Both the position numbers and the translations under genes were made by a program. DNA of 64,000 nucleotides from an uncultured Gemmatimonadota bacterium (GTDB lineage: Bacteria > Gemmatimonadota > Gemmatimonadetes > Gemmatimonadales > Gemmatimonadaceae): positions 641,133 through 705,132 of the forward strand of contig CADEFN010000003.1 of assembly GCA_902826615.1 (NCBI GenBank), given 5' to 3'. The first letter of the stretch is position 1. Each line of letters starts with the position of its first letter. The notes under the pieces were generated by a model that searched no databases, was not told the DNA's origin, and saw nothing but the letters and a program-made list of their open reading frames with translations. This document shows positions 17,175-25,429 of the stretch, piece after piece.

Positions 17175-19103
17175 TCAGCCCGCGCTGCGCAGGGCTGGTG
17201 AAACCTGATCGTGTATGTCGGCGTCGACGGGAAGGACGAGGGTCACCGTGGTCCCGCGTCCGGGAGCCCCGTCCAATTCGAGTCGCGCTCGATCACCAAA
17301 GAGGCGAAGCAGGCGTTGTTCGATGTTGCGCAGCCCCACCCCACTACCGGACGGATGGGTGCGGGCCGAGTCCGCCAGCCCTGCCCCGGTGTCCTGCACC
17401 ACCAGGGTCAGCACGGCCCCGGCGGTTCCGCGGGTCGCGCTCGCCACGACACTGACGTGTCCTCCGCGACGCAGTGGCGAGATACCATGTTTGATGGCAT
17501 TCTCCACCAGCGGCTGAAGCAGGAGGGGCGGTACACGCACATTGCGCAGTGATTCAGGAACATCGAAGCGCACCTGCAGCCGTTCCTGAAATCGCTCGCG
17601 CTCGATCGCGAGGTAGGCGTCGACGATGTCGAGCTCCTCACCGAGAGAGACCGACTCACCCGCCGGTCCGCGCAACACAGCGCGCAGCAGCTCCGTGAGT
17701 CGGAACAAGGTGCCGAGCGCGCGCTCCGGTGCGCTCTGCATGAGGTAGCCGAGCGTGGTCAGCGCGTTGAAGAGGAAATGCGGGTTGAGTTGTGCCCGGA
17801 GCGCCCGCAGCTCAGACTCGGTGGCCAGCTGCAGGATCTCCCGCTCACGCAGATCGCGCGCGAAGCGCTCACGCGTCACCCGAATGACATCGATGCGCCG
17901 GGCCAGCAGGGTGGCGATCCCCTCGAGGAACGCCACCTCATCAGACAGAATGCGCTGCCCCGCCGGGAGTGGACCCACATCGAGCACGGGAAGTGGACCG
18001 TCACTGGTCGGTACGTCCACGCGGGCGACGTTGCGTCCCGGCGACGAGATGGTGACACGGGGATGCGGAGGCGGCGTCTCATTGACCAGACGCCAACTAA
18101 CTTGAGCCGATACACCGAGGGCCGCCGCCACGATTGGCACGGCGCCGCCTAACGCTTCCTCCGGCGTCTCCGCCCGGGCGACGACAAAGGTGACATCGCT
18201 CCGGAAGGTGGCGCGATCACCGCGACGCAACACCACACGGTCTACCACATAACTGGACAACCGTCGAATAGCAGGATAGGACACGGCGGTGGCGACCCAC
18301 AACATGATGTGCCCCGCGGTCACGTACAGCGACTCCTCGTACCCCGCACGCATGACGACCATCAGTGGCTCCGCCACGGTCACGTGGAGGAGCACGGCCA
18401 GCGCCACCAGGAGCACCAGGGCTATGGCACGCCGCAAGAACAGGTCGGCAAACGCGAACCGGTAGTCCTGATAGAGAATGACCAGCACCAGGGGGATCGA
18501 CGCGTGATGTCCGAGCAGGCCCGTGAGCCAGCCATCGGGCGCCGTGACGTCGTGCCCGAGGTGCATGGCGGTCGCGGCAAAACTGGCCAGTGCCACGGCC
18601 GTCACTCCCCATCGTCCTCCAGCGCGCGTCGCTTGCGCCGCGACCACTAGGGTGACAAGCAGCAGGTAGCCGACCGTGAGAACGAAAAGTGCCGATGCTG
18701 ATGGCGTGGTCGCGGTGCCGTCGCCCAGCGCAAAGATTGCCGCCGCTGCCGCACTCAATGTGTAGGCGAGTGGCACAGGCAAACGCCTCCACCCCGTGGA
18801 CTCGGGGGGCTGCGCCGAATGCACAATTACCGCAGGGAGAAAGCCGAGCGCCGCGAAAGCGACGGCAACCAGGCCGCCGGCAGGCTCGGCGATCGCAAAA
18901 TCCCGGAGACCGTAGATCACGAGGGCTCCGAGGTTCCACACAAGCCCCAGGACGGCCGCCAGAAGAGGAAGCGAGTTCGCTGGCCGACCGACCCTGGTTC
19001 CTGAAAAATCCCGCGCGGTCATGGTCACGAGCATCGCATACAACACGACGCCAGTGGAAAACCCGCTGAGATGAATGAGTGAAGTGAGCTGCGAACTGGC
19101 CAC
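17175..19103 (-). CDS. LytS-type membrane sensor histidine kinase
   Basis: The protein has 642 residues and a GTG start at 19103. The first about 280 residues carry around eight transmembrane helices. A GAF-like region follows (about 300-410) and then the His_kinase/HATPase pair of the LytS/YehU family. The phosphoacceptor is His442 in LNPHFLFNAL, the N-box reads PLVENAIKHG, and the G-box region is GSGVGLRNIEQRL. It phosphorylates the adjacent LytTR regulator. It is the first gene of the long minus-strand operon that contains the ABC transporter and TonB receptor, so the signal sensed is probably the transported compound or the damage it causes. Confidence 0.92.
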   Translation of the reverse strand: MASSQLTSLIHLSGFSTGVVLYAMLVTMTARDFSGTRVGRPANSLPLLAAVLGLVWNLGALVIYGLRDFAIAEPAGGLVAVAFAALGFLPAVIVHSAQPPESTGWRRLPVPLAYTLSAAAAAIFALGDGTATTPSASALFVLTVGYLLLVTLVVAAQATRAGGRWGVTAVALASFAATAMHLGHDVTAPDGWLTGLLGHHASIPLVLVILYQDYRFAFADLFLRRAIALVLLVALAVLLHVTVAEPLMVVMRAGYEESLYVTAGHIMLWVATAVSYPAIRRLSSYVVDRVVLRRGDRATFRSDVTFVVARAETPEEALGGAVPIVAAALGVSAQVSWRLVNETPPPHPRVTISSPGRNVARVDVPTSDGPLPVLDVGPLPAGQRILSDEVAFLEGIATLLARRIDVIRVTRERFARDLREREILQLATESELRALRAQLNPHFLFNALTTLGYLMQSAPERALGTLFRLTELLRAVLRGPAGESVSLGEELDIVDAYLAIERERFQERLQVRFDVPESLRNVRVPPLLLQPLVENAIKHGISPLRRGGHVSVVASATRGTAGAVLTLVVQDTGAGLADSARTHPSGSGVGLRNIEQRLLRLFGDRARLELDGAPGRGTTVTLVLPVDADIHDQVSPALRSAG

Positions 19104-19144
19104 GAGGGGACCGTGAGTGTGATGCCACGATGATTCATGATCCT

Positions 19145-19196
19145 ACCAGAAGCCATCACGGGGCCACCAGTGGTCGCTCTGCCTCAACCAGTGGTC
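19145..19196. promoter_or_regulatory. Three 21-bp phased ACCAG repeats, candidate LytTR operator
   Basis: ACCAGAAGCC (19145), ACCAGTGGTC (19166) and ACCAGTGGTC (19187) begin exactly 21 bases apart, two turns of B-DNA. The last two are identical over ten bases and each contains the odd palindrome ACCAGTGGT. They lie in the 223-base divergent region between the sensor kinase gene and the alpha/beta hydrolase gene. Pairs of direct repeats with about this period are the usual LytTR target. No further copy continues the series cleanly. The assignment is an inference. Confidence 0.6.
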
Positions 19197-19326
19197 TCAG
19201 CACCCCATGGACGGCAGGCCGGCGGGACCGAACGGTTCATTGGGGCTCGGCAACCACCGATCCATGCTGAACGGCCGCTGGTAGGAAGTCAGGTGCGCCC
19301 GGTACCCGGCTCAGCACCTTCAGACA

Positions 19327-20103
19327 ATGAAGCGGCGACACTTTCTGGCCGCTCTGGCAGCTGGGGCCGGGGGGATTCTCGGCGCACCGGCCGCCGGAGC
19401 GCAGGATCAAATCACCCGGCTCAGGTCCAGAATCAAGCCGCCCCAGTCCCTCCTTACCCCCGGACTCCAACCTCTTGGCTTGGCGTCAGGTCGAGATGGC
19501 GTGATGTACGTTCCGGCGTCGTTGCCGGCGGACGCTCCAAAGCCACTCCTGCTCATGCTCCATCACGCCGGAAGCGGCGGGAAGAAGTGGTTTGGACCCT
19601 TCCGGGACCGCGCGGAGGCCCTCGGCCTGATCGTGGTCGCACCTGATGCCCGCGGACGCACCTGGGAGCTCGATCGGCAGCGCGTGGTGCGTGATTTTGC
19701 CTTCATCGATGGTGCGCTCGCACGTGCCATCAGCAGCACACACGTTGACCCCGCCCGGGTCGGCATCGGAGGTTTTGGCGACGGAGCATCGTATGCCCTG
19801 ACCCTGGGAATACCGAACGGCGATCTGTTCACCCACGTCCTCGCCTTCTCTCCCAGCTTTTATGCGGAGACCGACCGACGCGGGGATCCTGCAGTCTTCC
19901 TCGCGCACGGAGTGGCAGACACCGTCTTTCCGATCGTCGGCACCAGTCGAGGACTGGCTCAGGTGCTGCGGGAACAGGAGCGCCGCGTGGAGTACGTGGA
20001 GTTTGAAGGCGGCCATGAACTGCCGCCTGAAATTCTCGACCGCGCGCTCGCTCAGCTCGTGAGCCCTCCGGGCAGGACCGCACCGACGTCGTCTCTCCGA
20101 TGA
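19327..20103 (+). CDS. Tat-exported alpha/beta hydrolase with Ser-to-Gly change at the nucleophile
   Basis: The 258-residue protein has a twin-arginine signal ([16 protein letters not shown]) cut near GAQDQ. It has the outline of the phospholipase/carboxylesterase or PHB-depolymerase-like group: an oxyanion region [12 protein letters not shown], Asp198 in [10 protein letters not shown] and His230 in EGGHELP. The nucleophile elbow, which in this family reads GFSDGAS, here is GFGDGAS (codon GGC at 19777-19779). The base change AGC to GGC would account for it. As written, the enzyme lacks its nucleophile. It shares an overlap with the COG0523 GTPase gene, so the two may be co-expressed. Confidence 0.82.
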   Translation: MKRRHFLAALAAGAGGILGAPAAGAQDQITRLRSRIKPPQSLLTPGLQPLGLASGRDGVMYVPASLPADAPKPLLLMLHHAGSGGKKWFGPFRDRAEALGLIVVAPDARGRTWELDRQRVVRDFAFIDGALARAISSTHVDPARVGIGGFGDGASYALTLGIPNGDLFTHVLAFSPSFYAETDRRGDPAVFLAHGVADTVFPIVGTSRGLAQVLREQERRVEYVEFEGGHELPPEILDRALAQLVSPPGRTAPTSSLR

Positions 20104-21383
20104 GTAGTCCCGCTTTTCCTCCAGACACCCTGACCATGAACAAACTGCCTGTCACTGTTCTCTCCGGCTTCCTCGGTGCCGGCAAGACCACCCTGCTCAA
20201 CCACGTGCTCGGCAACCGGGAAGGACTCAAGGTGGCCGTCATCGTCAACGACATGAGTGAGGTCAACATCGATGCCCAACTCGTCAAAGGTGATGCTTCG
20301 TTGAGTCGCGTAGACGAGCGGCTGGTGGAAATGACGAATGGCTGCATCTGCTGCACACTGCGCGAGGACCTGCTGATCGAAGTCGCCAACCTCGCGCGCG
20401 AGGGGCGCTTTGATTACCTCCTGATCGAGTCGACAGGAATCGGCGAGCCCATGCCAGTGGCAGCCACCTTCCATTTCACCGACGAAGCGGGTCAGGCCCT
20501 CAGTGATGTCGCCCGCCTCGACACCATGGTGTCGGTGGTCGACGCTTCGGCCTTCCTCAAGGATTTCAACTCCGCGCAGGATCTGCGTGATCGCAGCCTC
20601 GAAGTGGGCGAGGAAGACGACCGCACCATCGGTGACCTGCTCATCGACCAGGTGGAGTTTGCTGATGTCCTCGTGCTCAACAAATGCGACCTGATGAGTG
20701 CACAACACGTCGCCGAACTCGAAGCGCTCCTGCATCGTCTGAATCCGACGGCGCATATTCTTCGAGCCGAGCGGGGTCGTGTTCCCCTCAGCGAGATCGT
20801 CAACACGGGGCGGTTTGATCTGGAGCGCGCATCATCCATGGCCGGCTGGGCCAGGGAGCTGGCCGGCGACCATGTGCCCGAGACAGAAGAGTACGGCATT
20901 TCCAGCTTTGTCTACCGGGCGCGCCGCCCTTTCCATCCCGAACGACTCCTCACCGAAATCCAGCGGGGCTTTCCCGGATGTGTGCGGTCCAAGGGGTGGC
21001 TCTGGATGGCCACACGCCACGATCTGGTGGGGGCATGGTCGATTGCCGGCCAATCGCTGACGCTCACCCCAGCTGGCTTCTGGGAAGTTGTGGTTCGGGC
21101 GGATGCGGGCGAGGAGACTGAGCATGAGCACACGCATCTGGACGATGTCGCGCGCCAGCTCCCCGAACATTGGGACCCGGTCTGGGGCGATCGGCGGCAG
21201 GAGCTCGTGTTCATCGGCGTGGGCATGGATCGAGAAGCACTCTCGGCGCGGCTCGATAGCGCCCTGCTCGCCGCGGAGGAGATGAGCGCCGGTCCCGCCG
21301 TGTGGAGTTCCTTTGCTGATCCGTTTCCCCCCTGGCCAGTGATGGAGGTGGGTGATGAAGAGGAAGAGGTGCCGGAAATCTGA
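20100..21383 (+). CDS. COG0523 (CobW/P47K) family GTPase, probable metallochaperone
   Basis: The 427-residue protein has the G3E GTPase motifs: Walker [10 protein letters not shown], the metal-binding GCICC (Cys82, 84, 85), ESTGIGEP and the base-recognition NKCD. A CobW C-terminal domain covers about residue 265 to the end. COG0523 proteins load or insert metals such as zinc or cobalt. Which metal cannot be read here. There is no zinc-responsive operator that I recognise and no cobalamin gene nearby. The ATG at 20100 overlaps the preceding stop (ATGA). An internal ATG at 20136 is also plausible, since it is where homology begins. Confidence 0.88.
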   Translation: MSSPAFPPDTLTMNKLPVTVLSGFLGAGKTTLLNHVLGNREGLKVAVIVNDMSEVNIDAQLVKGDASLSRVDERLVEMTNGCICCTLREDLLIEVANLAREGRFDYLLIESTGIGEPMPVAATFHFTDEAGQALSDVARLDTMVSVVDASAFLKDFNSAQDLRDRSLEVGEEDDRTIGDLLIDQVEFADVLVLNKCDLMSAQHVAELEALLHRLNPTAHILRAERGRVPLSEIVNTGRFDLERASSMAGWARELAGDHVPETEEYGISSFVYRARRPFHPERLLTEIQRGFPGCVRSKGWLWMATRHDLVGAWSIAGQSLTLTPAGFWEVVVRADAGEETEHEHTHLDDVARQLPEHWDPVWGDRRQELVFIGVGMDREALSARLDSALLAAEEMSAGPAVWSSFADPFPPWPVMEVGDEEEEVPEI

Positions 21384-21464
21384 CTGTGCCCATCCCTGGA
21401 GTGAGTCGGCAAACGCCAGGTCGTCCAGCGTCAGCCGAAAGTCGCGGGGTGACTAGTTTGCGAG

Positions 21465-22850
21465 ATGCGCCCACTTACCCTGGTGTTCCCGCTGCTCGCT
21501 GTCGCTTGCGCCCGTGACGAGCCAGAAGTCAACCGCGGCGCTCCCTGGACCGCCGCCGACTCCTCACGTGTAGCGGCCGTGCTTGCCCCACTCATCGCCG
21601 CACGTGAATTCATGGGAGCGGTGGTGCTTGTCCGCGATGGACAGGTGGTCTACGCACAAGGAGCTGGTATGGCCGATGTCGCCACCAGGCGACCCTTTAC
21701 TCCCGCAACTCCAGCAGACGGAGGTTCGCTCGCCAAGACCTTCACGGCGGCCGCGCTCTGGACCCTCGTGCACGAAGGAAGGGTGGCCATCGACGCACCA
21801 GTGACGGCGTACGTCCCGGACTTCCCGCATGCCGGCACGACAGTACGGCAGTTGATCGCACATTCCAATGGCCTTCCGCCCTACTACGAACAGTTTGACC
21901 CGCATTTCGGTCCCAGGGACGTACGCACGACAACGGGACTTCTCGACGTCGTTCGTCGCGCCATGCCTCAGCCGAGGTTTGCGCCCGGCACACGTTTCGA
22001 ATACTCGAACCTTGGCTTCGACGCGGCGGCACTCGTGCTCGAACGGGTCACGGGCCTGTCCATCGCTGAGGTCTTTCGCCGCCAGTTCTTTGGTCCGCTG
22101 GGGATGGACTCGGCGTTCGCCCGCCCGGGCCGCTTGGCCGACTTTCCGGGTCCACGGACCCTCGGGCATCGATGGGCCGACACAGCCTGGGTCATCGCCG
22201 ATGTGTATGACAATGAAGCATTCATCGGCGGGTCCAACCTGTATCTCTCCGCCCTCGATCTCTCTCGCTGGGCCGGCGCCAACGCAGCGGGTACTGCCGT
22301 GCCATCGGCAGTCGAAGCACTGGGGCAAGCGCCACCCATTATCGACGGCACGCCTTCTCACATCAACGGGCTCAGTTGGTATTGTGATGAGAGCGGCCTG
22401 CGCTGCCACTACACGGGAGCGAACAACGCCTTTCATTCACTCGCCTATTGGGATCGTGCACGAGGCGAGGCCGTCGCCATGGTCAGCAACAGCAACATTG
22501 CCCCCTGGTCGCTGATCACTCTTCAGCGTGCTCTGGTCTCAGTCCTGGCGGGGCGCGTAGCCGAGGTCACACCTCGACCCTTGTTCCTGACCGTGGACGA
22601 GCGGCAGCGTGGTTCGCTTGTCGGGCGCTACGCGGTAGCTGAACACGATACGATTGAGGTTGCCATGACCAGCGACGGGATGCGCCTGCGCCAAGGCCTC
22701 GGTCTCGAGTTCGACGTCTTTCAGGTGTCACCCGAGGTGTTCTATGTCCCCGGGTCTGACTCCTTTCTTGGGTTCACAGACGCATCCGGCCGGCGTCGAA
22801 TGCACGTGCGCTCGATGTTTACTGACTTCGTCGCACTCCGGACTCCCTGA
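21465..22850 (+). CDS. Class C beta-lactamase-like serine hydrolase
   Basis: The 461-residue protein has an exported N-terminus (LLAVACARDE, possibly lipid-modified although the lipobox is weak). The beta-lactamase/transpeptidase-like domain has the SxxK motif Ser88-Leu-Ala-Lys91 and the YxN motif Tyr180-Ser-Asn182 in FEYSNLGF. The C-terminal about 90 residues form a separate beta domain often seen in this family (DUF3471-like position). Members include esterases, D-aminopeptidases and D-Ala-D-Ala carboxypeptidases, so activity against beta-lactams should not be assumed. It stands alone downstream of the GTPase. Confidence 0.87.
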   Translation: MRPLTLVFPLLAVACARDEPEVNRGAPWTAADSSRVAAVLAPLIAAREFMGAVVLVRDGQVVYAQGAGMADVATRRPFTPATPADGGSLAKTFTAAALWTLVHEGRVAIDAPVTAYVPDFPHAGTTVRQLIAHSNGLPPYYEQFDPHFGPRDVRTTTGLLDVVRRAMPQPRFAPGTRFEYSNLGFDAAALVLERVTGLSIAEVFRRQFFGPLGMDSAFARPGRLADFPGPRTLGHRWADTAWVIADVYDNEAFIGGSNLYLSALDLSRWAGANAAGTAVPSAVEALGQAPPIIDGTPSHINGLSWYCDESGLRCHYTGANNAFHSLAYWDRARGEAVAMVSNSNIAPWSLITLQRALVSVLAGRVAEVTPRPLFLTVDERQRGSLVGRYAVAEHDTIEVAMTSDGMRLRQGLGLEFDVFQVSPEVFYVPGSDSFLGFTDASGRRRMHVRSMFTDFVALRTP

Positions 22851-22874
22851 CTATGGGGCCGTGGTCTACCCACT

Positions 22875-23258
22875 TCACGCTGCGGTCGCCGCCGAGCGAC
22901 GGGTATAACTCCAGGCCATCGCCATCATCACGAATTGCAGCGGCAAACGCAGCCACAAAGCGATCGACGGGATCCCGGGATAGCGATCAGGGTTGAGCGC
23001 CATGTGGATGTTGGCCGGGAAGATCGCGATGAGAAGCATGATCAATCCCCAGGCAGCCAGGCGCTGTGTGCGACGCGAGCACAACATCGCCCCCAGCAGC
23101 ACCTCGGCCACTCCACTGACGAATACGAGGGCACCGTGCCACGGCAAGTACGGTGGCATGATGGCGAGATAGAAGCGGGGATTAAAGAAGTGGTTCGCGC
23201 CCGCAGCAACAAAGAAGAGCCCGAAGGCCCATCGGAGCACGTTGCTCTTCATGTGCAC
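22875..23258 (-). CDS. DoxX-like integral membrane protein
   Basis: The 127-residue protein has four transmembrane helices and the DoxX features: VAAGANHFFNPRFYLAIMPP near the N-terminus and the VSGVAEVLLGAML second helix. The family is common, and its role (thiosulfate, redox or stress related) is not settled in most species. The start may be the ATG at 23258 or, two codons later, that at 23252. It is convergent with the preceding hydrolase gene and lies 45 bases downstream of the Uma2 gene on the same strand. Confidence 0.85.
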   Translation of the reverse strand: MHMKSNVLRWAFGLFFVAAGANHFFNPRFYLAIMPPYLPWHGALVFVSGVAEVLLGAMLCSRRTQRLAAWGLIMLLIAIFPANIHMALNPDRYPGIPSIALWLRLPLQFVMMAMAWSYTRRSAATAA

Positions 23259-23303
23259 GAGTTTCGCGACTGAGAGCTGGGCGTCATGCAGCTGATCTGC
23301 GGT

Positions 23304-23873
23304 TCATTCACATCGCGTGATCATCGCGTCGATGTCGATGGTGAGCGGCGGATGTGCTTCGGCGGGGTGCCACTCGAACACGCCCTCGACCACGTCCGGC
23401 ACCTCGTCCGCCGGGCGCCACCGCTCGATTTGCCGAGCCGGGGGGTCTACGATCCAGTACTCGGGTACGCCTTCCTGTTGATACACTTTGGGCTTCTTGT
23501 AGCGGTCGTTGCGCGCGGTGGATGGAGACAACACCTCCACAGCCAGCAGGAGCCGCCCGATTTCTTCGAACCGCTTGACTCGGCGCCCGTCCAGCAGGGG
23601 CAGCACGAACAGATCGGGCTGCAATTCACGTCTGATCGAAAAGGGCACTGCGGCGGGCGCCACCAGGGTCTCGTGCCCTCCGAGCAATCTCACGTAGTCA
23701 CGGATCTGGTCGTACAAATCGAGCAGGGCGCGCTGATGCAGGAGGGATGGCGACGGGCTCACGAGAAGCTCGCCGTCGATGAGTTCGTAGCGGTTCCCGT
23801 CGTCGGGGAGGGCGTGGACCATCTCCAGCGTCCACCCGTGCGATGGGTGCGGTATGGGGAGGGGCATGGCCAT
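23304..23873 (-). CDS. Uma2 family endonuclease (DUF820, PD-(D/E)XK fold)
   Basis: The frame is open further upstream, but the ATG at 23873 (MAMPLPIPHP) fits the usual Uma2 start and gives 189 residues. Typical features are WTLEMVHALPDDGNRYELID, ELLVSPSPSLLHQ, the acidic pair in LQPDLFV, AVEVLSPSTARND and VPEYWIVDP. These form the PD-(D/E)XK core: the catalytic residues are Asp in QPDL, Glu in AVEV and Lys in the KPKVY region. Uma2 genes occur in many copies in cyanobacteria and other phyla. Their targets are unknown and they often sit in mobile or accessory regions. Confidence 0.85.
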   Translation of the reverse strand: MAMPLPIPHPSHGWTLEMVHALPDDGNRYELIDGELLVSPSPSLLHQRALLDLYDQIRDYVRLLGGHETLVAPAAVPFSIRRELQPDLFVLPLLDGRRVKRFEEIGRLLLAVEVLSPSTARNDRYKKPKVYQQEGVPEYWIVDPPARQIERWRPADEVPDVVEGVFEWHPAEAHPPLTIDIDAMITRCE

Positions 23874-23946
23874 ACGGTACGCTCGGCCGTTCGGGTTGAG
23901 CAAGCGAACATAGGCCGAGTCAGGCGGGCTCGCGGCGAAACGCAAA

Positions 23947-23970
23947 CGGGGGAGCCCGAAGGCTCCCCCG
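23947..23970 (-). terminator. Terminator of the SusC-SusD operon
   Basis: CGGGGGAGCC pairs perfectly with GGCTCCCCCG across a four-base loop (CGAA on +, TTCG on the minus strand). It lies 43 bases past the SusD stop and is followed on the minus strand by GTTTG. The UUCG-type loop and strong ten-pair stem fit a rho-independent terminator. Confidence 0.75.
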
Positions 23971-24012
23971 TTGCACGACATGTTTGCGTCACAAGCCGAT
24001 CTTGACTCCCGA

Positions 24013-25410
24013 CTACGCCGTCCGGTTTATACAGGCCGGCAAACCCTTCGTCTCCGGATTGGTTGTCTCGTCCACCGTCACCGGCAGTACCACATCCGAC
24101 CCGTACGAAATGGTCTTGTAGTGCGTGCCTTCGGGGAAGACGTTCGTCGGTGCGCGACCAAACTGCCGCACCAGCCGACGCAAGTCACCCAGACGCTGGC
24201 CCCGACCGAAGGTCCAGAACGCCTTCTCACGGAAATGCAGCGTGACCGCCGCGGTGTCCGAGGCCGGGAGCGGGAGCGAGGGAAGTGCTCCAGCCGCCAG
24301 GGTCACGGTGCCGACCGTTGTAATCCGGTCGCTGCCGTTACGAAGGTTGTTCATGATGGCCAGCCATCCGGGCCGATCCCCTGCCCGGAGCAGCGCCTCA
24401 GCCTCGATGAGACGCGCATCAAGACCACTCACGACATCGATCGGCGTGAGGCGGTCGTAGAGCGTGGTCGTGCGAAGGAAAGTGCCGCCGTCCTGACCCG
24501 TTCTCCTGGTATCGGTAACGGGCAACCGCGGGTCACGGGCTGAGAAAAACGGCACCGCGTTGCGGACCAGCAAGTTGCGACTGTTGCCTTCCAGACTGTC
24601 CGCCACCGAGTAACGCCCCTGGGAGAATGCCTGATCCCAGAGGATGTTGATCGACGTCGTGAGCGAGAAAGTCGTCTGGTATCGGAACGAGGTGGGCACA
24701 CCCGCCACGGCTGCCGCCGCCGCGGCAAACTGATTGTTGCCTAACAGCGCACGTGCCTTGGCCACGCGAGCGGCGCGCTGGATGAGCACACTTTGAGCGT
24801 CGGTACCGGTGGTCACCGCAAGCGCCGAATCGAAGGATCCGATCGCCGCAGTGAAGACAGCCGATACCGGGAGCGGAGCACCGAACTTGATCTCTTCGCC
24901 CGCGCCATCACTCAGCGGAATACCGTTGCAGAAGTCGGATGCCAACTGAAGCTCAGCAAACCCGCGCGCGAAATACATCTCGCCGAGCAGAGCAGTGCGT
25001 GTCGGGCTGAACTCCTTCAGCTTGGGGACAGCCTGCGTCGCGGCCGTCCGCACCTGATACAAGCGCCGCAACTGGTTTTGCACCGAGGAGTTGTTGTCCT
25101 GAATTTTGCGCCAGTCGGCTTCATCGTTCTGGATGAAGGTTGAGCTGGTGCCCCACTCATCGGCCAGGAGCCCACCGAACATCCAGGTGCTCTCGTTGCC
25201 ACCAGTCACATTGCGAAAGCGGCCGAGCGCGCCATTAGCGAGCGCCACAGCGCCCGCGTCGGATCGAGCGTTGGCTTCGCTCACGATATCCGGGTCCTCA
25301 ACCACCAGCAGCGAGTCAGTGACGCTCCCGCAACCCACGGCCCCCGCCGTTGCAACGGCAGCCACCAGGGTTCGAGTGCGACGCCCGCCGATATGCATCA
25401 TTTGCAGCAT
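24013..25410 (-). CDS. SusD/RagB family nutrient-binding lipoprotein
   Basis: I chose the ATG at 25410, ten bases after a GGAG site. The frame runs further upstream into the SusC gene. The 465-residue protein has a lipoprotein signal (ATAGAVGC) and the helical TPR-like scaffold of SusD proteins, with the late conserved block FREKAFWTFGRGQRLGDLRR and the terminal NPETKGLPACIN. It sits on the outer-membrane surface over its SusC barrel and captures glycans, peptides or other large nutrients. The stop of the adjacent SusC gene lies 19 bases upstream of its start. The substrate is not indicated by neighbours, as no glycoside hydrolase is nearby. Confidence 0.9.
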   Translation of the reverse strand: MLQMMHIGGRRTRTLVAAVATAGAVGCGSVTDSLLVVEDPDIVSEANARSDAGAVALANGALGRFRNVTGGNESTWMFGGLLADEWGTSSTFIQNDEADWRKIQDNNSSVQNQLRRLYQVRTAATQAVPKLKEFSPTRTALLGEMYFARGFAELQLASDFCNGIPLSDGAGEEIKFGAPLPVSAVFTAAIGSFDSALAVTTGTDAQSVLIQRAARVAKARALLGNNQFAAAAAAVAGVPTSFRYQTTFSLTTSINILWDQAFSQGRYSVADSLEGNSRNLLVRNAVPFFSARDPRLPVTDTRRTGQDGGTFLRTTTLYDRLTPIDVVSGLDARLIEAEALLRAGDRPGWLAIMNNLRNGSDRITTVGTVTLAAGALPSLPLPASDTAAVTLHFREKAFWTFGRGQRLGDLRRLVRQFGRAPTNVFPEGTHYKTISYGSDVVLPVTVDETTNPETKGLPACINRTA

Positions 25411-25429
25411 GAATCGTCTCCGGTGAGCG

